A stretch of 7,303 bases of DNA from an uncultured Bacteroidales bacterium (GTDB lineage Bacteria; Bacteroidota; Bacteroidia; Bacteroidales; Lentimicrobiaceae). Made by a program: the position numbers and the translations under genes. The DNA is taken from the NCBI GenBank assembly GCA_937894795.1, contig CALCQV010000042.1, positions 1 to 7,303 of the forward strand, in the 5' to 3' direction. The notes under the pieces are model-generated. The model was given only the letters and a program-made list of their open reading frames with translations, did no database searches and was not told where the DNA came from. The stretch's first letter is position 1. Each line of letters starts with the position of its first letter. Shown here one piece after another: positions 1 through 6,435 of the stretch.

Positions 1-51
1 GAAAAATTGCAATATTCCGGTCATATAAGTTATTTTGAATTAGTGAATAAT

Positions 52-76
52 AAAAAAGACAGGCTAATACCTGTCT
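52..76 (-). terminator. Intrinsic terminator of pntAA
   Basis: Read on the minus strand, a perfect 7-bp stem AGACAGG / CCTGTCT (76-70 and 63-57) with a six-base loop TATTAG is followed at once by a run of T (56-52, then A and more T). It begins 13 bases after the pntAA stop codon. This is a standard rho-independent terminator. On the plus strand the hairpin is followed by a weaker, interrupted AT tract. Confidence 0.85.
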
Positions 77-88
77 CAATAAATATTT

Positions 89-1216
89 TTATGCTTGAAT
101 GATTGATTTAACGCGCTCATTAACAATTTGACGGTTGTGAGCAACAGCAGTGCCTTTAACTATATCATCCTCCCAGTTCAGATTTAGCGCACCTTCTTTG
201 GTAATGATAAGTTTCAGGAAATTGATCATGTTCTTTCCAAACATCCTGCTTGCATCTGTAGGCATATCGGTTGGAAGCTGCGAATTGCCAATTACCTTAA
301 CACCATTATGAATAACGGTTTCGTTATCAACGGTAACCTCACAATTACCTCCTGTAGAAGCGGCAAGATCAATGATTACAGAACCCGGTTTCATGGCTTC
401 CACTGTTTCCTTACGGATAAGAAGTGGTGCTTTTTTCCCTGGTATTTGAGCAGTACAAATGATAACATCTGACTTTACTGCCTGATCGTGAATGGCTTTA
501 GCCTGACGGGCTTTGAATTCATCGGTCTGTTCAACGGCATAACCACCTGCCGATTTATCGTCAATAGCACCTTCCACTTCAACAAACTTACCTCCGAGGC
601 CCATTACCTCCTCTTTAACAGCTGCCCTTACGTCGAATACATAAACCACAGCACCCAGCTTTCTGGCTGTTGCAATAGACTGTAATCCTGCAACGCCGGC
701 GCCTAATATCAGCATATTGGCCGGCTTGATGGTACCGGCAGCAGTCATAAACATTGGAAAGAACTTAGGCAGTGTATTGGCTGCTGTAAGAACTGCCTTA
801 TAACCGGCAACGGTAGCCATGGACGAAAGGATGTCCATTGCCTGCGCACGAGTGGTTCGTGGTACAATATCCATACTGAAAGCTGTAATGTTCTTTTCAG
901 CAAGCTGTTTGACCAGCGAAGTGTTGAAATAGGGATTGAGTACCGACATCAGTGACTGGCCTTCTTTAAACATGGCCATCTCCTCTGTAGTAGGAGGTTG
1001 AATTTTCAGTACCAGATCAGCATCGGCAATAACCTGTGCCTTTGATCCTATCTTGGCTCCGGCATCTACATATTCAGCATCTGTGGCATAGGCACGTAAA
1101 CCGGCGCCCGTTTCAACAACCATGTTGACATTCATCTTTACAAGTGTGGCAATGCTTTCAGGAAGCATCGCTACCCTGTTCTCCCCTTCATTTTCTTTGA
1201 GTATTCCTATGGTCAT
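89..1216 (-). CDS. pntAA: NAD(P) transhydrogenase subunit alpha part 1 (PntAA, domain I)
   Basis: This 375-residue soluble subunit binds NAD(H) in the proton-translocating transhydrogenase, which passes hydride from NADH to NADP+ at the inner membrane. Seen in the sequence: the RQD loop near R120, Q125 and D128 (VPRTTRAQAMD), the nucleotide-binding glycine loop GAGVAG at 172-177 followed by the acidic FDVR at 194-197, the mobile-loop tyrosine Y226 in GGYAVEQ, and the family block DLAASTGGNCE at 283-293. The length fits the split PntAA form (about 370-385 aa); there are no membrane segments, which belong to PntAB and PntB. The alanine dehydrogenase family is related, but the RQD loop and GGNCE block favour PntAA. 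The ATG at 1216 has no clear Shine-Dalgarno, which is normal in Bacteroidota. A terminator follows the stop directly, so the partner subunits must be encoded elsewhere or beyond the left edge as a separate unit. Confidence 0.93.
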   Translation of the reverse strand: MTIGILKENEGENRVAMLPESIATLVKMNVNMVVETGAGLRAYATDAEYVDAGAKIGSKAQVIADADLVLKIQPPTTEEMAMFKEGQSLMSVLNPYFNTSLVKQLAEKNITAFSMDIVPRTTRAQAMDILSSMATVAGYKAVLTAANTLPKFFPMFMTAAGTIKPANMLILGAGVAGLQSIATARKLGAVVYVFDVRAAVKEEVMGLGGKFVEVEGAIDDKSAGGYAVEQTDEFKARQAKAIHDQAVKSDVIICTAQIPGKKAPLLIRKETVEAMKPGSVIIDLAASTGGNCEVTVDNETVIHNGVKVIGNSQLPTDMPTDASRMFGKNMINFLKLIITKEGALNLNWEDDIVKGTAVAHNRQIVNERVKSIIQA

Positions 1217-1372
1217 AAAAGGCAGTTTAGGTATTTTTGTAATGGGCGTAAAAGTAATATTTTTTTTCTTGCATTCGTTAACGGGTTAAATGCAACTATT
1301 TAATGTTGAATCTTTGAACAGCGAACCGACCCACTAATGGCAGATCCGGGGCTTTATTGAGAAACTTTTTCT

Positions 1373-1381
1373 TACCTTTGC
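1373..1381 (+). promoter_or_regulatory. Bacteroidota -7 box upstream of meaB
   Basis: TACCTTTGC matches the Bacteroidota sigma -7 consensus TAnnTTTGY at every defined base. It ends only four bases before the meaB ATG at 1386, so transcription would start at or within a few bases of the start codon. A convincing -33 TTTG at the usual spacing was not found; the nearest TTG (1357-1359) is too close. The box is therefore good but the promoter is incomplete. Confidence 0.45.
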
Positions 1382-1385
1382 TCAC

Positions 1386-2504
1386 ATGGAAGGGAAGAAC
1401 AGGGATCATAACAAATTACCATCAGCACTTACTGAGCGTGAGGGAATTCCACAACCTCCATCAGTAAATGAATCGGCTGTGCATGCACTTAAGGGAAAAC
1501 GTAAACAAGTGCTTACTACCAATGATTATTTTGATGGCATCATTCACTTCAATCGTACAATCTTCAGCCAGGCTATCACTTTACTGGAAAGTTCACTTCC
1601 TGAACACCAAGCCATTGCACAGGAATTGGTTGCACGTTGCTTGCCCTATTCGGGTAAATCCCTACGACTAGGCATAACAGGAGTACCAGGGGCTGGTAAG
1701 AGCACTTTCATTGAAGCCCTGGGACTGCATGTTACATCACTTGGCCATCGCTTGGCAGTATTGGCCATTGATCCCAGCAGTGCCAGGTCAAAAGGCAGTA
1801 TTCTGGGTGATAAGACACGTATGGAAGGACTGTCAGTGCATCCCAATGCCTTTATTCGCCCTTCTCCCTCTGCAGGTTCCCTTGGTGGTGTGGCACGTAA
1901 GACTCGTGAAATTATCATTCTTTGTGAGGCAGCCGGTTTTGATGTCATTTTTGTTGAAACTGTGGGCGTTGGACAGTCAGAAATTGCCGTTCATTCTATG
2001 GTCGACTTTTTCCTACTGCTAATGATAGCAGGTGCAGGCGATGAACTGCAGGGCATTAAACGAGGCATCATGGAGATGGCTGATGCTGTAGCCATAAATA
2101 AAGCTGATGGTGATAATAAAATTAAAGCAGAACTGGCTAAAAATCAGGTCAGAAATGCCCTTCATTTCTTCCCTGTACCTGATTCAGGCTGGGGTCCAGA
2201 GACAGTGACCTGCTCGGCTATCACCAAAGATGGTATACGTGAAATCTGGGACATGCTCCTCAACTATAGAGAATTCACTACTGCCAATAACTATTTCGAC
2301 TCAAAACGTGCATACCAATCGCGGCAGATCATGCTCGACTATATCAATAATCGTCTTTATGACCACTTCTATCAGAACCCGGAGATCAGAAATCTGATCA
2401 GTGATGCTGAGAAAATGCTGGATGAAAAAACGCTTAGCCCTTATCAAGCAGCTGCAATACTGCTGGATAACTATTTCAGGATAGAAGGTCCTAAAAACAG
2501 CTGA
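1386..2504 (+). CDS. meaB: Methylmalonyl-CoA mutase-associated GTPase MeaB (ArgK family)
   Basis: This 372-residue cytoplasmic G3E-family GTPase loads and protects the adenosylcobalamin cofactor of methylmalonyl-CoA mutase, an enzyme of the succinate-propionate route. Visible motifs: an N-terminal helical extension (1-90) of the kind found on Bacteroidota MeaB; Walker A GVPGAGKST at 99-107; the IDPSS block at 128-132 and GDKTRM at 141-146 (switch I region); ETVGVGQSE at 191-199 (switch II, Walker B side); the guanine-specificity motif NKAD at 238-241; and a C-terminal helical arm (about 300-368) corresponding to the dimerisation region. All catalytic motifs are intact. The ATG at 1386 is the only plausible start, since the next Met lies far inside the G domain. 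The mutase genes are not in this window. The next gene begins 58 bases downstream on the same strand. Confidence 0.93.
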   Translation: MEGKNRDHNKLPSALTEREGIPQPPSVNESAVHALKGKRKQVLTTNDYFDGIIHFNRTIFSQAITLLESSLPEHQAIAQELVARCLPYSGKSLRLGITGVPGAGKSTFIEALGLHVTSLGHRLAVLAIDPSSARSKGSILGDKTRMEGLSVHPNAFIRPSPSAGSLGGVARKTREIIILCEAAGFDVIFVETVGVGQSEIAVHSMVDFFLLLMIAGAGDELQGIKRGIMEMADAVAINKADGDNKIKAELAKNQVRNALHFFPVPDSGWGPETVTCSAITKDGIREIWDMLLNYREFTTANNYFDSKRAYQSRQIMLDYINNRLYDHFYQNPEIRNLISDAEKMLDEKTLSPYQAAAILLDNYFRIEGPKNS

Positions 2505-2536
2505 TAGTCATCAGTATTCCAAATGCAACCTTTTTA

Positions 2537-2544
2537 TACCTTTA
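2537..2544 (+). promoter_or_regulatory. Possible -7 box upstream of the membrane/NTPase fusion gene
   Basis: TACCTTTA differs from the TAnnTTTG consensus only in the last base and lies 18 bases before the ATG at 2563, in the 58-base gap after meaB. It resembles the box before meaB (TACCTTTG). No clear -33 element is seen, so this may be an independent weak promoter or chance; read-through from meaB is also possible. Confidence 0.3.
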
Positions 2545-2562
2545 CCTCCATTAAACCAAGGG

Positions 2563-4353
2563 ATGAAAAGGAATAACAAACTGAGTGAAGTATGGCTCAA
2601 GGCATCGGTGTTAGGCGCCACATGGGCCGCTTCAGAGATCATCCTTGGAAGTTTCCTGCATAATCTGCATGTTCCCTTTAAAGGCAATGTATTGACGGCT
2701 ATTGGCATCATACTGCTCATAGCAGCCTCCTACCGTTGGAAAGACCGGGGATTATTCTGGCGCAGTGGACTAATATGTGCCATGATGAAGGCTATGTCGC
2801 CAAGTGCCGTAATATTCGGACCCATGGTGGCAATATTCATGGAAGCGGTGTTATTTGAAATGAGCGTCCGTGCACTGGGCAGAAATATCCTAGGCTTTAT
2901 TACAGGTGCCGCATTGGCTATGTCGTGGGTGCTATTCCAGAAGTTAGCCAACCTTCTAATCTATTACGGATCCAACATCGTGGAGATATATTCAGGAGTA
3001 TTGAGGTTTGTTGAGAAACAGCTCAATATTTCTACCCAACTATTCTGGCAACCCTTACTCCTGCTTCTTTGTCTTTATTTACTCTTTGGAATAATTACAG
3101 CTCTTATCGGAATTAAGATAGGCAAAGAGATCACTGCTTCTGGTAACGAGGTAAAGGATATTAAATTCATTGAAGAAGCAACAGAACTACCTGAAAGATT
3201 CAAAGGCAGGCAAGTTTCGTTTGATCATTCAATAGCATGGTTGATAGGAAGCTTCGTTGGACTGATAGGATTGCTTACGCTCATTGGCGTAAGCGAAGTT
3301 TATTTATGGTTTCCCGTGTCAGTACTGGCAATTTCTATATGGGTAGTCAGGTACAAGAAAGCCATGCATCAGCTTTCACGTCCCAGGTTCTGGATCTCTT
3401 TCGGAGTAATTTCTCTTTTAGCTGCCATTACAATAACATATATCAGCGGAGAGAAAGATGCGCTGGTTACCGGATTATTGACCGGATTGGAGATGAATGC
3501 AAGAGCTGCAGTTGTTATCATAGGCTTTTCAGCACTCGGCACTGAGCTTTACAATCCACGTATCAGGAACTTTCTTCAGAACAGCAGTTACCGGAATATA
3601 AGTGGAGCACTGGAACTCGCCTTTGAAACCCTCCCCAGTGTATTTTCACACTTACCTGATGCACGTACATTCTTTACTAAACCCGCAGGTGTTGTCAAGC
3701 TGCTACTTTCACTGGCTGATAAAAGATATGCTGAGCTGAATATGGGTGTTCAACCTTTTGTTATTATCCTTTCAGGTGAAGTGGCCGAGGGAAAAACAAC
3801 ATTGCTTTCCAACCTTGCCATTCAACTTAAGAAGGAAAATATCTCTGCTATAGGTTTTTTAGCTCCCCGTATTTTACTTGATGGTCAAACTATAGGCTAT
3901 GACCTAACTTCCATTGAAACAGGAGAAACCGTTGAATTTATGAGACTGTCGAGTCTACCATTAAAACAGCCTGATTCCAGGTCCCTTAATATGACTGGAG
4001 CAACTGCTGATCAGGAAAGCACCGGAGGCCGGCATGGCAAATTTCTCATTAACAAGATGTCTCTTGATTGGGGTAAAAGGATTCTTTCAACTGATAATAT
4101 TAGGGATAAACAAGTAGTGATGATTGATGAAATAGGACGATTTGAGCTTCATGGGGAAGCATGGAGTGAAAGCATTGAGAGCCTTCTTCAGATTCCTGAT
4201 TTATGCCTTATTATCACAGTAAGAAGCAATCTGATACCAGATGTAATCTCTAAATTCGGTTTATACCGTTATCTTCAGTATCCTATTGTAGATAGTTCCA
4301 TTCATGATATCCTGAAACAGGTAATGCTCTTCACTTCTTTTTCCACTGACTGA
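2563..4353 (+). CDS. Membrane protein fused to a THEP1-like P-loop NTPase (possible ECF-like transporter)
   Basis: I do not recognise this 596-residue protein as a named family member as a whole. Residues 1-187 hold about five or six hydrophobic segments (about 14-30, 41-57, 66-100, 107-133, 160-186), resembling the membrane fold of ECF S components. A charged linker (188-222) leads to a second membrane module (about 225-325) and an amphipathic stretch, 326-395, whose texture (many Arg, ALELAFETLPSV) recalls the coupling helices of EcfT/CbiQ. The C-terminal part (about 397-590) is a P-loop NTPase: Walker A GEVAEGKTT at 405-413, AIGFLAPRI and GYDLTSIETGE as in the THEP1 (NTPase_1) family, and Walker B VVMIDEIG at 518-525. 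No ABC signature is expected or convincingly present. The NTPase call is strong; the transporter reading is inference. It follows meaB by 58 bases, and its tail overlaps the convergent glycosyltransferase gene. Confidence 0.75.
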   Translation: MKRNNKLSEVWLKASVLGATWAASEIILGSFLHNLHVPFKGNVLTAIGIILLIAASYRWKDRGLFWRSGLICAMMKAMSPSAVIFGPMVAIFMEAVLFEMSVRALGRNILGFITGAALAMSWVLFQKLANLLIYYGSNIVEIYSGVLRFVEKQLNISTQLFWQPLLLLLCLYLLFGIITALIGIKIGKEITASGNEVKDIKFIEEATELPERFKGRQVSFDHSIAWLIGSFVGLIGLLTLIGVSEVYLWFPVSVLAISIWVVRYKKAMHQLSRPRFWISFGVISLLAAITITYISGEKDALVTGLLTGLEMNARAAVVIIGFSALGTELYNPRIRNFLQNSSYRNISGALELAFETLPSVFSHLPDARTFFTKPAGVVKLLLSLADKRYAELNMGVQPFVIILSGEVAEGKTTLLSNLAIQLKKENISAIGFLAPRILLDGQTIGYDLTSIETGETVEFMRLSSLPLKQPDSRSLNMTGATADQESTGGRHGKFLINKMSLDWGKRILSTDNIRDKQVVMIDEIGRFELHGEAWSESIESLLQIPDLCLIITVRSNLIPDVISKFGLYRYLQYPIVDSSIHDILKQVMLFTSFSTD

Positions 4354-5848
4354 TGATATATTGATCATCCGTCCCCAGAATTGTCAGGTCGTTTTGTGTT
4401 AGTTTGACTGATGAATAATCTTCCTTTTTCAATAGAAGGATGACAGCGCCTTTCAAACTATCCTCAGCATTTAATTTGTCAAGACGGTTGCCCAGCAACG
4501 CAGGTTCAATGGAACTATACAGAGTTTCAACATGACCATTGCGCATTTTCATATAGCACAGGTAATCCTGTCTGTCAATATTCAGGCATACTACCTTTTG
4601 GGAGCTTTGTATATTCCTTTCATTATTTGAGAGCATTGCAGGATAATGTCCCGGGCTGCTTAAGGTTATCACCTTCCTTGAAAAAGTAAAAAGCAGCAAA
4701 CAAATCAACAGTAATCCGGCAAAGCGATAATACCTCACAAAATAGCTTATTCCAAGTGCAGTTGTGATGGCGATGAAAGGCAGCGCGGGTGCCAGGTACC
4801 AATTGTGAGTCTCCACTGAAAATGTAAGAAAGATACCAATGGTTGCCCATAAACAGCAGGAAAATAAGGCCAGTCGAAACAGCAGACTTTTGCCTTCAAT
4901 CTGCAAGTTCCAATCCTTTCTTATCAGCTTGAAAAATGCACCTGCCAAGACCAGGTAAAATACATAATTCCACAGATTAAACCGGGCATCCAGATAGTTG
5001 AAAAAGAAGGCATAATTGCGGACATGCCCGTTTGCGAATCCCTCAGTCAACCGTTGAAGCACATCATACTTCCACATTGTTTCAAAAGAATTCACACTAC
5101 CATAAACGCTTCCCTCAAATTTCAGTCCATAAAGACTAACCAATAGGAACCAACTTAAAACGAAGGAGATAAATATTACTGCAGCTATCCAGAATCGGTA
5201 GTCCCTGAGTATTTTGATGAATTTCTTTGTCAATATAAGATACAACACCAAACCGGGTAAGATGATCAGTGAAGCCAGTCCTTTGGTATAGAATGCCATA
5301 CCTAAGAAAATGGCAGAAATGATAATGGCATTTGCATTTTTAAAGTCGATGTATCTAAGGGCAAAATAGATTGTGATCAGCAGAAAAAGAATAAACAATG
5401 CATCAAAGTCACCGGTTCTACCCACATGACTGCCAATAAGGCCATTCACCGTCATAAGGATCATACAGGTAGACAAGGCAAGCCACTCACTCCCATAGAG
5501 TCGTATAATTGCAAAAAGTACAATAAATGACAAGAATATAGCCAATGCAGAAGGAAAGCGCAGTGCAAATTCATTGGTACCAAATACTTTATAGGAACCC
5601 ACTATCATCCAGATCATCAGGGGAGGCTTGGCATTCCATGTATCAGGCTGGCCACCGTAATAGAGATTAAAATAATCATGATTTTGTATCATCTCAATGG
5701 CATTTACACCATTGCGTGATTCGTCCCATTGATGCAACGGCTCACCTCCAAGCTTCCAGAAACTCATAAATAAGGCAAACAATACCATTAGTGGAAATAA
5801 ATATTTCCGTTTGTCTTCCAACCTGTTTGTGATTTGTTGAATAATCAA
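4331..5848 (-). CDS. GT39/ArnT-like membrane glycosyltransferase
   Basis: This 505-residue integral membrane protein probably transfers a sugar from a polyprenyl-phosphate donor to an envelope acceptor on the periplasmic side. Evidence: about 12 hydrophobic segments across 18-390; the first-loop acidic motif WDESR at 41-45, with D42 the likely catalytic base of the GT-C fold; the conserved KPPL at 74-77; a second acidic site GRTGDFDA at 143-150; and HNWYLAPALP at 348-357, matching the (W)YLxPxxP pattern of ArnT/PMT_2 proteins. Residues about 400-505 form a soluble C-terminal tail. The donor and acceptor cannot be told from sequence. The start is a TTG at 5848; no in-frame ATG lies nearby upstream, and AAGGA sits seven bases before it, which supports this choice. 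It stands alone between a convergent gene and a divergent one. Confidence 0.85.
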   Translation of the reverse strand: MIIQQITNRLEDKRKYLFPLMVLFALFMSFWKLGGEPLHQWDESRNGVNAIEMIQNHDYFNLYYGGQPDTWNAKPPLMIWMIVGSYKVFGTNEFALRFPSALAIFLSFIVLFAIIRLYGSEWLALSTCMILMTVNGLIGSHVGRTGDFDALFILFLLITIYFALRYIDFKNANAIIISAIFLGMAFYTKGLASLIILPGLVLYLILTKKFIKILRDYRFWIAAVIFISFVLSWFLLVSLYGLKFEGSVYGSVNSFETMWKYDVLQRLTEGFANGHVRNYAFFFNYLDARFNLWNYVFYLVLAGAFFKLIRKDWNLQIEGKSLLFRLALFSCCLWATIGIFLTFSVETHNWYLAPALPFIAITTALGISYFVRYYRFAGLLLICLLLFTFSRKVITLSSPGHYPAMLSNNERNIQSSQKVVCLNIDRQDYLCYMKMRNGHVETLYSSIEPALLGNRLDKLNAEDSLKGAVILLLKKEDYSSVKLTQNDLTILGTDDQYIISQWKKK

Positions 5849-5855
5849 TGAAATG

Positions 5856-5860
5856 TCCTT
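5856..5860 (-). promoter_or_regulatory. Shine-Dalgarno supporting a TTG start
   Basis: On the minus strand AAGGA lies seven bases upstream of the TTG at 5848. Shine-Dalgarno sites are sparse among the neighbouring genes, so this one helps to fix the unusual start codon of the GT39 gene. Confidence 0.55.
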
Positions 5861-5861
5861 A

Positions 5862-5874
5862 TTTTTTATTATAT
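5862..5874 (+). repeat. 13-bp direct repeat, copy 1 (TTTTTTATTATAT)
   Basis: This exact 13-base sequence recurs at 5987-5999 on the same strand, 125 bases away. Here it runs on into TTTGT, producing a perfect TAnnTTTGY box (TATATTTGT, 5870-5878). It may be a promoter for the downstream DUF2892 gene with a leader of about 170 bases. Low sequence complexity makes chance repetition possible. Confidence 0.4.
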
Positions 5875-5891
5875 TTGTATATATCTAATGG

Positions 5892-5898
5892 CAAAGTA
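5892..5898 (-). promoter_or_regulatory. Possible -7 element of the GT39 gene
   Basis: The minus-strand sequence TACTTTG is one base short of the Bacteroidota TAnnTTTG box and lies about 43 bases upstream of the TTG start. No -33 TTG is seen at the expected distance, so this is a weak candidate. Confidence 0.22.
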
Positions 5899-5949
5899 AA
5901 GGATTTTTAAGTTATTCGGGAGTAACGACATTGGAATTGTAGTCTATTC

Positions 5950-5968
5950 ATCAGGCCGATGGCCGGAT
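5950..5968 (+). other. Small GC-rich hairpin in the intergenic region
   Basis: ATC-A-GGCC-GAT-GGCC-G-GAT can fold into a stem of four GC pairs, one A/G mismatch and three further pairs, with a three-base loop. It stands out in an AT-rich spacer between divergent genes. No T run follows on either strand, so it does not look like an intrinsic terminator; its role is unknown. Confidence 0.35.
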
Positions 5969-5986
5969 TTCATTGAATTGCTAGAG

Positions 5987-5999
5987 TTTTTTATTATAT
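5987..5999 (+). repeat. 13-bp direct repeat, copy 2 (TTTTTTATTATAT)
   Basis: This is the second exact copy of the sequence at 5862-5874, located 57 bases before the DUF2892 start. It continues as CTCAT instead of TTTGT, so it lacks the full promoter box of copy 1. A TATATTTA sequence just after it (6014-6021) is a further imperfect -7 candidate. Confidence 0.4.
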
Positions 6000-6055
6000 C
6001 TCATAATTGAGTTTATATTTATTTGGTTTTACAGTCAATCATAAAACTTATTAAC

Positions 6056-6277
6056 ATGAAAAAGAACTTGGGAATGAACGATCAGACCATCAGGATTGTT
6101 TTAGCTGCAATAATAGCCATCCTTTATTTTGCCACCAAAACAATTACAGGCACACTTGGTACTGTTCTCCTCGTTGTAGGGGCATTGCTTCTGATAACAA
6201 GTATTACCAGTTTCTGTCCCATATATGCAATATTCGGCATAAAAACCTGTGCATCAGAAAAAACTGAGGACGAGTAG
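6056..6277 (+). CDS. Small DUF2892 (YgaP-type) membrane protein
   Basis: This is a 73-residue inner-membrane protein of unknown function. It has the DUF2892 layout: a basic start MKKNLGMNDQTIR, a first membrane helix at about 13-27, a short turn TKTITGT, a second helix at about 34-52, and the family's closing signature FCPIYAIFGIKTC with Cys54 and Cys65. The domain occurs alone or fused to rhodanese, as in YgaP, where it anchors the protein; here it is stand-alone. An in-frame ATG at 6023 would add eleven residues, but family members begin with MKKN-like sequence, so the ATG at 6056 is preferred. No clear Shine-Dalgarno is seen. It is followed by a structured, possibly terminating region and is probably monocistronic. 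Confidence 0.85.
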   Translation: MKKNLGMNDQTIRIVLAAIIAILYFATKTITGTLGTVLLVVGALLLITSITSFCPIYAIFGIKTCASEKTEDE

Positions 6278-6295
6278 AGTGCCATCTGGTTATAT

Positions 6296-6350
6296 CAATT
6301 GCCGTATACAACCAATTCACATGTTGTTGCCGGTGGCAATTGTCAATTTT
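6296..6350 (+). terminator. Candidate terminator after the DUF2892 gene
   Basis: CAATTGCC (6296-6303) pairs perfectly with GGCAATTG (6335-6342), and inside it ACAAC (6308-6312) pairs with GTTGT (6323-6327). The 3' arm is followed by TCAATTTTT. The same 3' arm can instead form a tight hairpin with TTGCC (6327-6331) around a GGT loop. It sits 18 bases after the stop codon. The T run is slightly displaced, so efficiency is uncertain. Confidence 0.5.
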
Positions 6351-6435
6351 TGAATATTAAGCAGTAGCTTTAGGCTTCTGATTTACAAATATTATGTGTA
6401 GCCAGGTATCGTTTGTCTAACCAATATACATAAGA

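Noticed and set aside
89..1216. Alanine dehydrogenase instead of PntAA
   Set aside because: The two families are related, but the RTTRAQAMD loop, GGYAVEQ mobile loop and GGNCE block are transhydrogenase features.
1646..2022. Open frames inside meaB on both strands (1646-1948 minus and 1711-2022 plus)
   Set aside because: They lie within a strongly supported gene, have no recognisable motif, and look like by-products of its codon use.
2501..2514. CTGAT-AGTC-ATCAG hairpin at the meaB stop as a terminator
   Set aside because: Only five pairs and no T run directly after it, so it does not qualify as an intrinsic terminator.
4018..4032. STGGR (residues 486-490 of the fusion protein) as an ABC transporter signature
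   Set aside because: It resembles LSGGQ only loosely, is about 33 residues before Walker B, and the rest of the domain follows the THEP1-type pattern, which has no ABC signature.
4623..4850. 75-codon open frame inside the GT39 gene, same strand in another frame
   Set aside because: It lies wholly inside a coding region with intact family motifs; no frameshift is needed to explain the main gene.
6023..6055. Longer start for the DUF2892 protein at 6023
   Set aside because: It adds eleven residues not seen in the family, which begins with MKKN-like sequence; the ATG at 6056 fits better.
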